Shown here piece by piece: positions 25,025 through 34,375 of a stretch of 64,000 bases of DNA. Both the position numbers and the translations under genes were made by a program. The DNA is from Azospirillum canadense (GTDB lineage Bacteria; Pseudomonadota; Alphaproteobacteria; Azospirillales; Azospirillaceae): NCBI RefSeq assembly GCF_025961225.1, contig NZ_JAOQNG010000004.1:155001-219000 (forward strand), given 5' to 3'. Under the pieces are notes generated by a model. It saw nothing but the letters and a program-made list of their open reading frames with translations, had not been told where the DNA came from and ran no database searches. The stretch's first letter is position 1. Each line of letters opens with the position of its first letter.

Positions 25025-28000
25025 TTACGAGTGCGCCGCCACGGCGTCGCCCTCCACCCGCGGCGCGGCCGGTTCCTTGCCGGCGCCGACGAGGCGGCGG
25101 AGCAGGACGTAGAAGACCGGGGTCAGCAGCAGGCCGAAGACGGTCACGCCGATCATTCCGGCAAACACCGCCACACCCATGGCGTGCCGCATCTCCGCGC
25201 CGGCGCCGGTGGAGGTGACCAGCGGCACCACGCCCATGATGAAGGCGATCGACGTCATCAGGATCGGGCGGAGGCGCAGCCGGCTCGCCTCGATGGCCGC
25301 CTGGACGACCGTGCGGCCCTGCTGTTCCAGTTCGCGGGCGAACTCCACGATCAGGATCGCGTTCTTCGCCGACAGGCCGACCAGAACCATGAAGCCGATC
25401 TGCGTGAAGATGTTGTTGTCGCCGCCGGTCAGCCACACGCCGAACAGCGCGGACATCAGGCTCATCGGCACGATCAGCAGGATCGCCAGCGGCAGCGTCA
25501 GGCTCTCGTACTGCGCGGCCAGCACCAGGAAGACCAGCAGCACGCTGATCGGGAAGACCAGCAGCCCCGCGTTGGCCGCCAGGATCTTCTGGTAGGTCAG
25601 GTCGGTCCACTCGAACTTGATGCCGCGCGGCAGGGTCTCCGCCGCGATGCGCTCCGCCGCCGCCTCGGCCTGGCCCGACGAGAAGCCGGGCGCCGGCCCA
25701 CCGTTGATGTCGGCCGCGGTGTAGCCGTTGTAGCGCACCACCATCTCCGGCCCGTAGCTCTGGCTGACGGTCAGCAGCGAGGACAGCGGCACCATGGCGC
25801 CCTGGTTGTTGCGCGTCTTCAGCAACCCGATGTCGTCGGCCTGGGCGCGGAACGGGGCGTCCGCCTGCACCCGCACCTGGTAGACGCGGCCGAAGGTGTT
25901 GAAGTCGTTCACGTAGAGCGAGCCGAGGTAGATCTGCATGGTGTCGAAGACGTCGCGCACCGGCACGCCCAGCTGCTTGGCCTTCACGCGGTCGAGGTCG
26001 ACGTCGAGCTGCGGCACGTTGATCTGGTAGCTAGAGAAGCTCGGCCCCAGCTCCGGCGTCTGCGCCGCCTTCTTCACGAAGTCGCCCACCGCCTTGTTCA
26101 GCGCCTCGTAGCCGAGCGAACCGCGGTCCTCGATCTGCATCTTGAAGCCGCCCAGCGTGCCCAGGCCCATGACCGGCGGCGGCGGGAAGATCGCCACGAA
26201 GGCCTCCTTCAGGCCGGCGTAGCGCTTCTGCAGGTCGGCGGCGATGGCGTTGGCCGACAGGCTGGGGTCCTTGCGCTCATCGAAGGGCTTCAGCGTCACG
26301 AAGACGATGCCGGCGCTGGAGCTGTTGGTGAAGCCGTTGACCGACAGGCCGGGGAAGGCCACCGCGCTCTCCACGCCCGGGCGCTTCAGCGCGATGTCGG
26401 TCATGTCGCGGATCACCTGCTCCGTCCGGTCGAGCGAGGCGCCGTTGGGCAGCTGCGCGAAGCTGACCAGATACTCCTTGTCCTGCGGCGGCACGAAGCC
26501 CGCGGGAACCGTCCGGCCCAGCATCACCGTCGCCCCGATCAGCACGAGGTACAGCATCATCATCGAGCCCTTGTGGCGGATGACGCCGCCGACGCCGCGC
26601 CCGTAGCTCTCCGACCCGCGGTGGAAGACGTGGTTGAAGACGCGGAAGAAGCCGCCGAACACCGTGTTCATCGCGCGGGTCAGCCAGTCCTGCGGCTGGT
26701 GGTGGCTGCGCAGCAGCACCGCCGACAGGGCCGGCGAGAGGGTCAGCGAGTTGAAGGCGGAGATGACGGTGGAGATCGCGATGGTCATCGCGAACTGCTT
26801 GTAGAACTCGCCGGTCAGGCCGGTCATGAAGGCCAGCGGGACGAAGACGGCGACCAGGGTCAAGGCGATGGCGATGATCGGGCCGCTGACCTCCCGCATG
26901 GCCTTGTAGGTGGCCTCCTTGGCGGACAGGCCGGCCTCGATGTTGCGCTCCACGTTCTCCACCACGACGATGGCGTCGTCCACGACGATGCCGATCGCCA
27001 GCACCATGCCGAACAGCGACAAGGCGTTGATCGAGAAGCCGAAGGCGAGCAGCAGGGAGAAGGTGCCGACGATGGACACCGGCACGGCCAGCAACGGGAT
27101 GATCGACGCGCGCCAGGTCTGGAGGAAGACGATGACCACCAGAACGACCAGCGCGATGGCCTCCAGCAGCGTGTGGATCACCGCCTCGATGCTGGAGCGC
27201 ACGAACTTCGTCGGGTCGTAGACGATGGAGTAGTCGACGCCGTCCGGCATGTCGGCCTTCAGCTCGGCCATGGTCTTGCGGACGTTGTCGGCGATGTTCA
27301 GCGCGTTGGCGCCCGGCGACTGGTTGATGGCCAGCGCAACCGCCGGCTGGTTGTCGAGCAGCGAGCGCAGGCCGTACTGGGCGGCGGCCAGCTCCACCCG
27401 CGCCACGTCGCGCAGTTGGGTGACGGCGCCGTCCGCGCCGGTCTTCAGGATGATGTCGCCGAACTCGTCGACCGTCTTCAGCCGGCCGCGCGCGTTGATC
27501 GACAGCTGCAATGGCACGTTGGCCTGCGTCGGCGACGCGCCGATGACGCCGGCGGCGACCTGGACGTTCTGTTCGCGGATGGCGGCGACCACGTCGCCGG
27601 CGGTCAGGCCGCGCTGGGCGACCTGCTGCGGGTCGAGCCACACGCGCATGGCGTAGTCGCCCGAACCCCACAGCTGCACCTCGCCCACGCCCTGGATGCG
27701 CGACAGCCGGTCCTTGACGTTCAGCAGCGCGTAGTTGCGCAGATACGTCATGTCGTAGCGGTCGTTGGGCGAGCGCAGATGCACGACCATGGTCAGCGTG
27801 GGGGAGCTTTTGACCGTGGTGACGCCCAGCCGCTGCACGTCCTCGGGCAGGCGGGGCAGCGCCTGCGCGACGCGGTTCTGCACCAGCTGCTGCGCCTTGT
27901 CCGGGTCGACGCCCAGCCGGAAGGTAACGGTCAGTGCCATGTTGCCGTCGCTGTTCGCCTGGGACTGCATGTACAGCATGTCCTCGACGCCGTTGATCTG

Positions 28001-28207
28001 CTCCTCCAGGGGAGAGGCGACGGTCTCGGCGATGACCTTGGGGTTGGCGCCCGGATACTGGGCGCGCACCACCACAGACGGCGGCACGACCTCCGGATAT
28101 TCGGAGATCGGCAGTTGGAACAGCGAGATGGCGCCGGCCAGGAACAGGATCACCGACAAAACGCCGGCGAAGATCGGCCGGTCGATGAAGAATTTGGAGA
28201 TGTTCAT
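25025..28207 (-). CDS. RND efflux pump permease (HAE1 family)
   Basis: 1060 residues, AcrB/MexB size. N-terminal MNISKFFIDRPIFAGVLSVI, the proton-relay helix with Asp-Asp (GIVVDDAIVVVENVERN) and the second-half counterpart (VGLSAKNAILIVEFARE) are present, with two large periplasmic domains. It exports hydrophobic or amphiphilic drugs out of the inner-membrane/periplasm space using the proton gradient. The adaptor gene ends 12 bases upstream. No outer-membrane channel gene or dedicated regulator is adjacent, so it must borrow a TolC-like channel. Confidence 0.95.
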   Translation of the reverse strand: MNISKFFIDRPIFAGVLSVILFLAGAISLFQLPISEYPEVVPPSVVVRAQYPGANPKVIAETVASPLEEQINGVEDMLYMQSQANSDGNMALTVTFRLGVDPDKAQQLVQNRVAQALPRLPEDVQRLGVTTVKSSPTLTMVVHLRSPNDRYDMTYLRNYALLNVKDRLSRIQGVGEVQLWGSGDYAMRVWLDPQQVAQRGLTAGDVVAAIREQNVQVAAGVIGASPTQANVPLQLSINARGRLKTVDEFGDIILKTGADGAVTQLRDVARVELAAAQYGLRSLLDNQPAVALAINQSPGANALNIADNVRKTMAELKADMPDGVDYSIVYDPTKFVRSSIEAVIHTLLEAIALVVLVVIVFLQTWRASIIPLLAVPVSIVGTFSLLLAFGFSINALSLFGMVLAIGIVVDDAIVVVENVERNIEAGLSAKEATYKAMREVSGPIIAIALTLVAVFVPLAFMTGLTGEFYKQFAMTIAISTVISAFNSLTLSPALSAVLLRSHHQPQDWLTRAMNTVFGGFFRVFNHVFHRGSESYGRGVGGVIRHKGSMMMLYLVLIGATVMLGRTVPAGFVPPQDKEYLVSFAQLPNGASLDRTEQVIRDMTDIALKRPGVESAVAFPGLSVNGFTNSSSAGIVFVTLKPFDERKDPSLSANAIAADLQKRYAGLKEAFVAIFPPPPVMGLGTLGGFKMQIEDRGSLGYEALNKAVGDFVKKAAQTPELGPSFSSYQINVPQLDVDLDRVKAKQLGVPVRDVFDTMQIYLGSLYVNDFNTFGRVYQVRVQADAPFRAQADDIGLLKTRNNQGAMVPLSSLLTVSQSYGPEMVVRYNGYTAADINGGPAPGFSSGQAEAAAERIAAETLPRGIKFEWTDLTYQKILAANAGLLVFPISVLLVFLVLAAQYESLTLPLAILLIVPMSLMSALFGVWLTGGDNNIFTQIGFMVLVGLSAKNAILIVEFARELEQQGRTVVQAAIEASRLRLRPILMTSIAFIMGVVPLVTSTGAGAEMRHAMGVAVFAGMIGVTVFGLLLTPVFYVLLRRLVGAGKEPAAPRVEGDAVAAHS

Positions 28208-28219
28208 CGGGGTGGGGCC

Positions 28220-29407
28220 TTATTGGGCCGAGGCCGTCGTGACCTTGAGCGGCGCCGGATTGTCGCCCATGGCGACCATGTGCAGCTGGACCGGCGTGCC
28301 GGGGCGGGCGTGCTGGATGCCGTTGACGATGACCCGGTCTTCCGCCGACAGGCCGCGGTTGACGACGCGCAGGCCCTCGCGCAGGGGGCCGAGGCCGACC
28401 TCGCGGTACTCCACGCGGCTTTCCGCGTTGACGACCAGCACGAACTTCTTGTCCTGGTCGGTGCCGATGGCCCGCTCGTCCACCAGAAGCGCGTCGCGCG
28501 GCACGGTGCTGCCGACCTTCACGCGGGCGTACAGGCCAGGGACCAGCATGCCGTCGGCGTTGTCGAACTTCGCCCGCACCCGGATGGTGCCGGAGGTGAC
28601 GTCGAGCCGGTTGTCCACATGCTCAATCGTGCCGTCGCGGGAATAGCCGCTCTCGTTGGCGAGGCCGAGCTGGACCGGGATGTTGTTGGAATCCCGCGCC
28701 GGGGCGATGTGGCGCAGGTAGGTCTGCTCGTCCACGTCGAAGGAGGCGTACATGGGGGAGACTGACACCAGCGTGGTCAGCGGCGCGGAGGCGGCCCCCG
28801 CGGCGACCACGTTGCCGACGGTGATCTCCGCCCGCGATACGCGGCCGGCCACCGGGGCGGTGACCTGCGTGTAGCCCAGGTTGATCTGCGCCATGTCCAG
28901 GGCCGCTTGCGCGACCTTCAGGTTGGCGGCGGCCTCGCGGGCGTCGTTTTCCTTCTGGTCCATGGACTGGCGGGAGATGGTGCTGTCCTTCACCAGACGC
29001 TGCGCGCGGTCCAGGTCGGCGGCGGTGAAGCGCACGCGCGCCTGCGCGGCGGCCACCTGCGCGTCGGCGCGGGCGACCTCCGCCTGATAGGGACGCGGGT
29101 CGATGGTGAAGAGGACGTCGCCCTTCTTCACGAGCGCGCCGTTGCGGAAATGCACGGCGGTGATGGAGCCGGACACCTGCGGGCGGACGTCGACGCGGTC
29201 GACGGCCTCCAGGCGGCCGGAATAGCCCTGCCAGTCGGTCACCTTACGGGCGACGACCGGTGCCACGTCCACCTCCGGGGGCGGCGGAACCGCCGCGGCG
29301 GCCGGGGCATCGGCGTGGCCCTGGAAGCTGGGGGCGACGCTGGCGACGGCGACCGCCGAGACACCGGTCACCAGGAGGACGGCAAGCTTGGTGCGGAAAA
29401 GAGGCAT
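28220..29407 (-). CDS. RND efflux periplasmic adaptor
   Basis: 395 residues: an N-terminal hydrophobic signal (about 8-26), a lipoyl/barrel-sandwich domain (VDRVDVRPQVSGSITAVHFR ... GRVSRAEITVGNVVAAG), an alpha-helical hairpin of roughly 60 residues, and a beta-barrel. These are the membrane-fusion proteins that bridge the permease to the outer-membrane channel. It has no lipobox Cys, so it is anchored or held by its N-terminal helix. Cotranscribed with the permease gene downstream. Confidence 0.94.
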   Translation of the reverse strand: MPLFRTKLAVLLVTGVSAVAVASVAPSFQGHADAPAAAAVPPPPEVDVAPVVARKVTDWQGYSGRLEAVDRVDVRPQVSGSITAVHFRNGALVKKGDVLFTIDPRPYQAEVARADAQVAAAQARVRFTAADLDRAQRLVKDSTISRQSMDQKENDAREAAANLKVAQAALDMAQINLGYTQVTAPVAGRVSRAEITVGNVVAAGAASAPLTTLVSVSPMYASFDVDEQTYLRHIAPARDSNNIPVQLGLANESGYSRDGTIEHVDNRLDVTSGTIRVRAKFDNADGMLVPGLYARVKVGSTVPRDALLVDERAIGTDQDKKFVLVVNAESRVEYREVGLGPLREGLRVVNRGLSAEDRVIVNGIQHARPGTPVQLHMVAMGDNPAPLKVTTASAQ

Positions 29408-29494
29408 GATGTCTGACGCTCTCTTGGGATCCGGGGTTGCGGGGGGCGTGTGAACAGAAAGGAAGGCGGCGCGACTGGCTGTCTAACCCTCTCC

Positions 29495-29665
29495 CCCCTG
29501 GGGAGAGGGTGGCCCGAAGGGCCGGTGAGGGGGTCCCGCGGTTCCGGTACGCCCGGCAAAAGCGCAACCCCCCTCACCCTAACCCTCTCCCCGCTTTCGG
29601 CGGACCAAAGGTCCGCCTGTCGCGTCAGCGCAAACTTCGTTTGCGCGTGAGCAGGGGGGAGAGGG
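29495..29665. repeat. Composite repeat block upstream of the RND adaptor
   Basis: Holds a CCCTCTCCCC/GGGGAGAGGG hairpin, then GGTACGCCCGGCA and a CCCCTCACCCTAACCCTCTC tract that recurs at 48510-48554, then a copy of the two-hairpin element also found at 13300-13358. The second stem here is GCGCAAAC/GTTTGCGC instead of GCGCAAGC/GCTTGCGC. Confidence 0.75.
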
Positions 29666-29709
29666 GACATCGAACGCAGCCGACACGCCGTCCTCGATGA
29701 GCGGCGCCG

Positions 29710-30033
29710 TTACTTCGTGCGCTCCGCCTGCTGGGTCGGCGTGTCGACCGGCACGAGCTTCAGGCCGAGGCGGCCACGGGCGAAGTTCAGGTAGGTGAGG
29801 GCCTTGGACTGCTGGCCGGCCTCCCAGTACCATTCGGCCGAGGCCAAGCTGGTGTTGACGATGCCGCGGTCGGTGGAGGACGGCACCTTGTTGCGCGCCT
29901 CCTCCATCAGGGACGGGAAGGCCTGGTCGAGGCTGAGGGTGGCCGTCTGCGACGAGGTGGTCTGCGACGAGGCCGCGGCGGACAGGATGAGGGCGATGCC
30001 GCCGAAGATGGCGGCCACGAGAGCCTTGTTCAT
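29710..30033 (-). CDS. Small exported hypothetical protein
   Basis: 107 residues with a signal peptide (hydrophobic about 4-22, cleavage probably after AAASS). The mature part is helical: AFPSLMEEARNKVPSSTDRG, then SAEWYWEAGQQSKALTYLNF, resembling a single TPR-like helix pair. ATG 30033 preferred over the TTG six bases before. Same strand as the RND genes but separated from them by a repeat block. No function can be assigned. Confidence 0.6.
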   Translation of the reverse strand: MNKALVAAIFGGIALILSAAASSQTTSSQTATLSLDQAFPSLMEEARNKVPSSTDRGIVNTSLASAEWYWEAGQQSKALTYLNFARGRLGLKLVPVDTPTQQAERTK

Positions 30034-30364
30034 GATCAATGCCTATAAGGTCGTCAGCCGGCCTTCGCGGGATCGGAAGGCGGCGGGGTTTGTTCAAAAC
30101 GTCAATGGTGGATCGCACCGGGCGCGGCGCACCGCTCAGCGGGCCGCGGAACCTCCAGCGCAACACACCCCGCAACACACAGGGCCATCAGCAGACAGGG
30201 CCGTAAAGACCAGCGCGATACGGGTCTTCATAGCGTGCTCCGGATTCTCGAAGGTCACCGCCGGGGCCGCTGCCGTGTCGGCTTCGCGTTTGGAGGCGGT
30301 GCGTCTGAAAAGAACCTACGCCGACTGCATGAATTTGAGAAATTGATAGTTTATATGGGCGATA
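30034..30364. other. Intergenic region, possible broken small lipoprotein gene
   Basis: On the minus strand from 30230 a frame reads MKTRIALVFTALSA and then, one frame over, MALCVAGCVALEVPRP. Joined, these would make a lipoprotein signal. Read as given, the first frame ends after about 31 codons. It could be a frameshifted remnant or chance; no ribosome site was found. Nothing else stands out. Confidence 0.2.
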
Positions 30365-31075
30365 TCACGACGCTGAATAACGTAGATCCAGCGCGGCGGG
30401 CAGGTCCCACAAGGCCGCCGATCCGGTGCCCGAGGCGAGCGTGACGAGGATATGGTCCACGCCGTCCCGCAGCAGCGCGGCAACGCGGTCCTCCAGCCCC
30501 GGCCCGTCCGGCAGCATCTGGATGAAGGGCTTGGCCCCGGCCACCCGGCGCCATTCGGTCAGCAGGGTCGGGACGCAGGCCAGCCGGGCGCGGTCGTAGG
30601 CCCAGGCTTCCGCCTGTTCCGCGATCCACTCCAGGCTTTCGTGGCAGGACCCCTGGATCACCACCGGCGTGTCCGTCTTCCTGGTGACCGCGTGCACCTT
30701 GCGCATGACTGCCGCCCCGATCCGCCGGCAGGCGCGCGAGGTCAGCCGCACCGACTCCGGTGGCTCGGTGAAGCGCACCGCGACCATCATCCGGCCGGCC
30801 AGCCCGGCCGGTTCCGGCAGGGCGACGTCGATGTCCGGCGAGAAGCCGACCTCGACGCAGGCGACGACGGGGATCACGCGGGTGGCTTCCGCCACCGAGG
30901 CCAATGCGTCCGGCGGCACCCAGAGGGCGCCGAACCCGGCCTCCTCCGCGCGGCGGGCGAGCGGGGCCACGTCCGGCGCGTTCGGGGAGCACAGGCCAAG
31001 GCCGAGCGTCGGTCCTGCCGAAAAGGGGCATTCCGCGCCCTCCCGCACCGTCCGCTCCTGATCCCCGCGCGCCAT
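30365..31075 (-). CDS. Luciferase-like (LLM class) oxidoreductase, short form
   Basis: 236 residues. The N-terminal beta/alpha repeat (PLARRAEEAGFGALWVPPDA, then VIPVVACVEVGF) and the later AIL-type segments (VHAVTRKTDTPVVIQGS, DHILVTLASG) follow the TIM-barrel of F420/FMN-dependent luciferase-like enzymes. It is about 100 residues shorter than typical members, so cofactor binding may be reduced or different. ATG 31075 has GGAGGTG six bases upstream. It is divergent from a LysR gene, which is its likely regulator. Substrate unknown. Confidence 0.65.
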   Translation of the reverse strand: MARGDQERTVREGAECPFSAGPTLGLGLCSPNAPDVAPLARRAEEAGFGALWVPPDALASVAEATRVIPVVACVEVGFSPDIDVALPEPAGLAGRMMVAVRFTEPPESVRLTSRACRRIGAAVMRKVHAVTRKTDTPVVIQGSCHESLEWIAEQAEAWAYDRARLACVPTLLTEWRRVAGAKPFIQMLPDGPGLEDRVAALLRDGVDHILVTLASGTGSAALWDLPAALDLRYSAS

Positions 31076-31383
31076 GTCGGTCACCTCCGGTCCTTGATCC
31101 TGCCCACACACTTAGTGCGGGTTGGGCCATATGTGAAATTGATATGCCGTATTCGGCTCATTCGCCCGCTGAATGTGTTCAGAACGCTGCCCTGAAGCCT
31201 CGTGCGCACAGAAAAATGCCGCCGGTGGGGGCGTCCGGCGGCGGAGGAGTGGAGAAGCATCGAAGGATTGTTCGGGAGTTGCGGGCCCCAGGGTCGAACC
31301 ACTGCAGCATCCGCGATGGGTGTAACGTACGCCGCGCGAATGGATTGTTGAAATCAATATATCGTATTGGCATTATTTCCGTC
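31076..31383. other. Divergent promoter region of the LLM and LysR genes
   Basis: Two related AT-rich segments, GAAATTGATATGCCGTATTC (31135-31154) and GAAATCAATATATCGTATTG (31350-31369), agree at 15 of 20 positions. The second ends 14 bases before the LysR start. They could be paired binding sites for the LysR protein. Confidence 0.4.
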
Positions 31384-32316
31384 ATGAATTTGGCTGGCGT
31401 CGACCTGAACCTGCTGCTGGTGTTCGACGCGGTGATGACGGAACGCAACGTCACCCGCGCCGCCAACCGCCTGGGCATGACCCAACCGGCGGTGAGCAAC
31501 GCGCTGAACCGCCTGCGCCTGACCGTGAAGGACGAACTGTTCCTGCGCGGCCCCGACGGCATGCGCCCGACCCCGCGCGCGCTGGAACTGGCGCTGCCGA
31601 TCCGGGAGAGCCTGCAACGGCTGGAGCAGGCGCTCGATCCGCAGGATTTCAACCCGTCGACGACCGCGCGCGTCTTCCGCGCCGGCATGGCCGAGCATTT
31701 CTCGGCCTTGATGCTGCAGAAAATCATTGAGCGGATGCGCCGGGAGGCGCCGAACGCCAAGTTGCACACCCTGCCGCTGACGCGGTTGAACGTGACGGAG
31801 CGGCTGGACAGCGGCGACGTGGACGTGGTCTTCGCCGGCCGCCTGGACCTGGAGGAGACCTACGGGCGCCAGCAACTCTACCAGGACCGCTTCCTGGTCG
31901 CCATGCGCCGCGACCACCCGCTGGCCGACCAGCCGCTGACGCTGGAAGCCTTCTGCGCGGCCGAGCACATGCTGATCACGCTGACCGGCGACACCCATTC
32001 CCCGGTCGACGACGCGCTGCACCGTGTGGGCTGCCACCGCAACGTCGTCGTCACAGTGAACCAGTTCCTGGTCGCCTTCGGCATTGCCGGTCAGGCCGAC
32101 CTGCTGCTGACCGGACCGGGCACGATGCTGCGCCGCTACCAGGACACCTACGGCCTCGTGCTGAAGGAGCTGCCGGTGCCGGTGCCGATGGCGCCGATGC
32201 AGATCATCTGGCACGCCGGCCTCGGCAATCACCCGGCCATCGACTGGTTTCGCGCTATGGTGGGGGAGCTGTGCACCGATAGCTGCTGCCAGGACGCCAA
32301 AGGAAAGTGTAGCTGA
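31384..32316 (+). CDS. LysR-family regulator, NodD/LeuO-like subgroup
   Basis: 310 residues starting MNLAGVDLNLLLVFDAVMTE and continuing RNVTRAANRLGMTQPAVSNA, the N-terminus shared by NodD, SyrM and LeuO-like LysR proteins. The C-terminal half is the effector-binding domain. The tail (CTDSCCQDAKGKCS) carries four Cys, which is unusual and could give redox or metal sensitivity. It is divergent from the LLM oxidoreductase gene. ATG 31384 fits the family N-terminus; the open frame extends upstream but without family likeness. Confidence 0.88.
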   Translation: MNLAGVDLNLLLVFDAVMTERNVTRAANRLGMTQPAVSNALNRLRLTVKDELFLRGPDGMRPTPRALELALPIRESLQRLEQALDPQDFNPSTTARVFRAGMAEHFSALMLQKIIERMRREAPNAKLHTLPLTRLNVTERLDSGDVDVVFAGRLDLEETYGRQQLYQDRFLVAMRRDHPLADQPLTLEAFCAAEHMLITLTGDTHSPVDDALHRVGCHRNVVVTVNQFLVAFGIAGQADLLLTGPGTMLRRYQDTYGLVLKELPVPVPMAPMQIIWHAGLGNHPAIDWFRAMVGELCTDSCCQDAKGKCS

Positions 32317-32322
32317 TCCGCC

Positions 32323-34344
32323 TCACGCCGCGTGGTCGATGGGCGCCAGGGTCGCGACCAGCCGCTCGAACGCGGTGATGTAGGCCGACATGGTCGGCGC
32401 ACCGGCGTCGAACTTCAGGTGGACCGCATCGTCGGTGACGTTGCGCACGACGAACGGCAACTCGACGCCCAGCCGCTCCAGCGCGACCTTGCCGGCGTCG
32501 CCGGCCGCCAAGTCCGTCAGTCCCGTGACCATCGCGCCGCCGGCGGACAGGTTCCGCACGGTGGCGCCCTGGCGGTGTCCGTTGGCGGTCACGGCGCAGG
32601 CCACGTCGACCCGATAGCGCGGCTTGCTGCGGCGGTTCGCCTCGCTGGTGGAGGTGCGGACGACGCGGACGAGCAGGTTGCGCAGGTTCTCAATGCTGCT
32701 GGCCATCTCGGCCGATCCGGAGCGGACGTGGCCGGCCTGCTGGCCGGTCAGGTCGGCGTCCTGGGACACGGCGGCGATGCGGGTGGAGACCTCCTGCGCC
32801 GCGTGCGAGGTTTCGGCGACGCTCTGGTTGATGTCCTGGGTCGCGGCCGCCTGCTCCTCCATCGCGGCGGCGATGGTGTTGGAGATGCGGTCGATGTCCA
32901 GGATGGTGTTGCCGATCTCCTCCACCGAGGCGACGGCGCCGTCGGTCGCGCTCTGGATCTCGGCGATCTGGCGGGAGATCTCCTCCGTCGACCGCGCCGT
33001 CTGGTTGGCGAGCCCCTTCACCTCGCTCGCCACGACCGCGAAGCCCTTGCCGGCCTCCCCCGCCCTGGCGGCCTCGATCGTCGCGTTCAGGGCCAGCAGG
33101 TTCGTCTGGCCGGCGATGGACTGGATCAGCGTGACCACCTCGCCGATGCGGCCGACCGACTCGGACAGCGACTTAATGGTCTCCCGCGCGCGGGCGCCGG
33201 TTTCCACCGCCCGCTGGGTCACCGCGCGGGAATGCCCGACCTGGGCGGAGATCTCGCCGATGGAGGCGGCCAGCCGGTCGGTCGCGACGGCAACGGTCTG
33301 GGCGTTCGCCAGCGCCTGATCGGCCGCCGCGGCCACGCTCTGCGCGTTGCTGCTGACACGGGTGGCGGAGCCGGTCATGGTCTCCGCGTCCGTCTGCATG
33401 GCGCCGGTGTGGGCGGCCACCTGCGCCACGGCCTGGGTGGTCTCGCGCTCCACCGTTTCCGCCATGTCCCGCAGGGCTTTCTGCCGCTCCTCCTCCGCCC
33501 GGCGCGCCAGCGTGGCCTCGCGCTCCCGCTGGTCGAGCAGGCTGCGCCGCATCTGTTCCAGCGAGCCGAGCAGGTGGCCCAGCTCGTCCGACCGGCGGCT
33601 GACGCTCCGCTGCGACAGGTCGCCGCCGGCGATGGTGCGGGCGAGCGACACCGCCTCGCCCAGCGCGCGCAGGATGTCGCGGGACAGCAGCACCGCCAGC
33701 GTGATGCCCAGCAAAATGGCGCAGAAGCCGACAGCCATGGTCAGGGTGCGGGCCATGGCGATCTGGGCCCGGCCCGTCTCCACGAACTCGAAGCCGTAGG
33801 CCTTGGCGTCCTCCACGCTGATGTCGATCTTGTCGCGGATGGCGGCGGCGAGGGCATCGACCTCCGCCTTGCGCGGGCGCGGCGCCTTGGACGACGACGC
33901 CATTGATGACGACGCGGGTGCGAACAGCGGGGCGACGCGGGCGTCCCAGCCCTTCAGCAGTTCCACCACGCCGTCCGTCCCCGCCCGCATGGCGGCGGTG
34001 GGCGCGCGGCTGGCCGCGATGCCCAGGTCGTCCGACAGGGTGGAGCGCGCGGTGTCGTAGCCTGTGCGCACCTCCTCCGTCACCGCACCGTCGGTGGCCA
34101 TGGCCAGGGCGACGAGCCGCTGCATGTCGCTGAAATCGCTCTGCGCGGAGCGGGCGGCGTCGCTGGTCTGCAGCACGTTGTCGTACATCACGACGGCCAG
34201 CTGGCCGGTCGTCACGACGTTGTACAGCGCGTACAGGCCGGCGATGCCGGACAGCCCGAGAAGGGCGGCGAATCCCCCGTACAGCTTCGCCCGGATGCTG
34301 TGATGCGCGAACATGCCCGCCCCCGACGTTCCCTCGCCGCTCAC
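32323..34344 (-). CDS. Methyl-accepting chemotaxis protein with C-terminal PilZ domain
   Basis: 673 residues. TM1 (about 22-42), a helical periplasmic domain, TM2 (about 205-225), HAMP, then the signalling domain with the conserved tip AGQTNLLALNATIEAARAGE. After it comes a PilZ domain (RSKPRYRVDVACAV ... NLSAGGAM), with the Arg motif and N-x-S-x-x-G needed for cyclic-di-GMP binding. Azospirillum Tlp1 has the same plan and tunes its response to energy taxis by c-di-GMP. GTG 34344 is used; ATG 34314 is an alternative. Not linked to che genes here. Confidence 0.92.
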   Translation of the reverse strand: MSGEGTSGAGMFAHHSIRAKLYGGFAALLGLSGIAGLYALYNVVTTGQLAVVMYDNVLQTSDAARSAQSDFSDMQRLVALAMATDGAVTEEVRTGYDTARSTLSDDLGIAASRAPTAAMRAGTDGVVELLKGWDARVAPLFAPASSSMASSSKAPRPRKAEVDALAAAIRDKIDISVEDAKAYGFEFVETGRAQIAMARTLTMAVGFCAILLGITLAVLLSRDILRALGEAVSLARTIAGGDLSQRSVSRRSDELGHLLGSLEQMRRSLLDQREREATLARRAEEERQKALRDMAETVERETTQAVAQVAAHTGAMQTDAETMTGSATRVSSNAQSVAAAADQALANAQTVAVATDRLAASIGEISAQVGHSRAVTQRAVETGARARETIKSLSESVGRIGEVVTLIQSIAGQTNLLALNATIEAARAGEAGKGFAVVASEVKGLANQTARSTEEISRQIAEIQSATDGAVASVEEIGNTILDIDRISNTIAAAMEEQAAATQDINQSVAETSHAAQEVSTRIAAVSQDADLTGQQAGHVRSGSAEMASSIENLRNLLVRVVRTSTSEANRRSKPRYRVDVACAVTANGHRQGATVRNLSAGGAMVTGLTDLAAGDAGKVALERLGVELPFVVRNVTDDAVHLKFDAGAPTMSAYITAFERLVATLAPIDHAA

Positions 34345-34375
34345 GACCGTCCCCGTATCTTTGATTACCGTGCTT

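Noticed and set aside
25031..28765. A 1244-codon plus-strand open frame
   Set aside because: Opposite strand of the RND permease and adaptor genes. High GC keeps the antisense frame open; it has no domain and no ribosome site.
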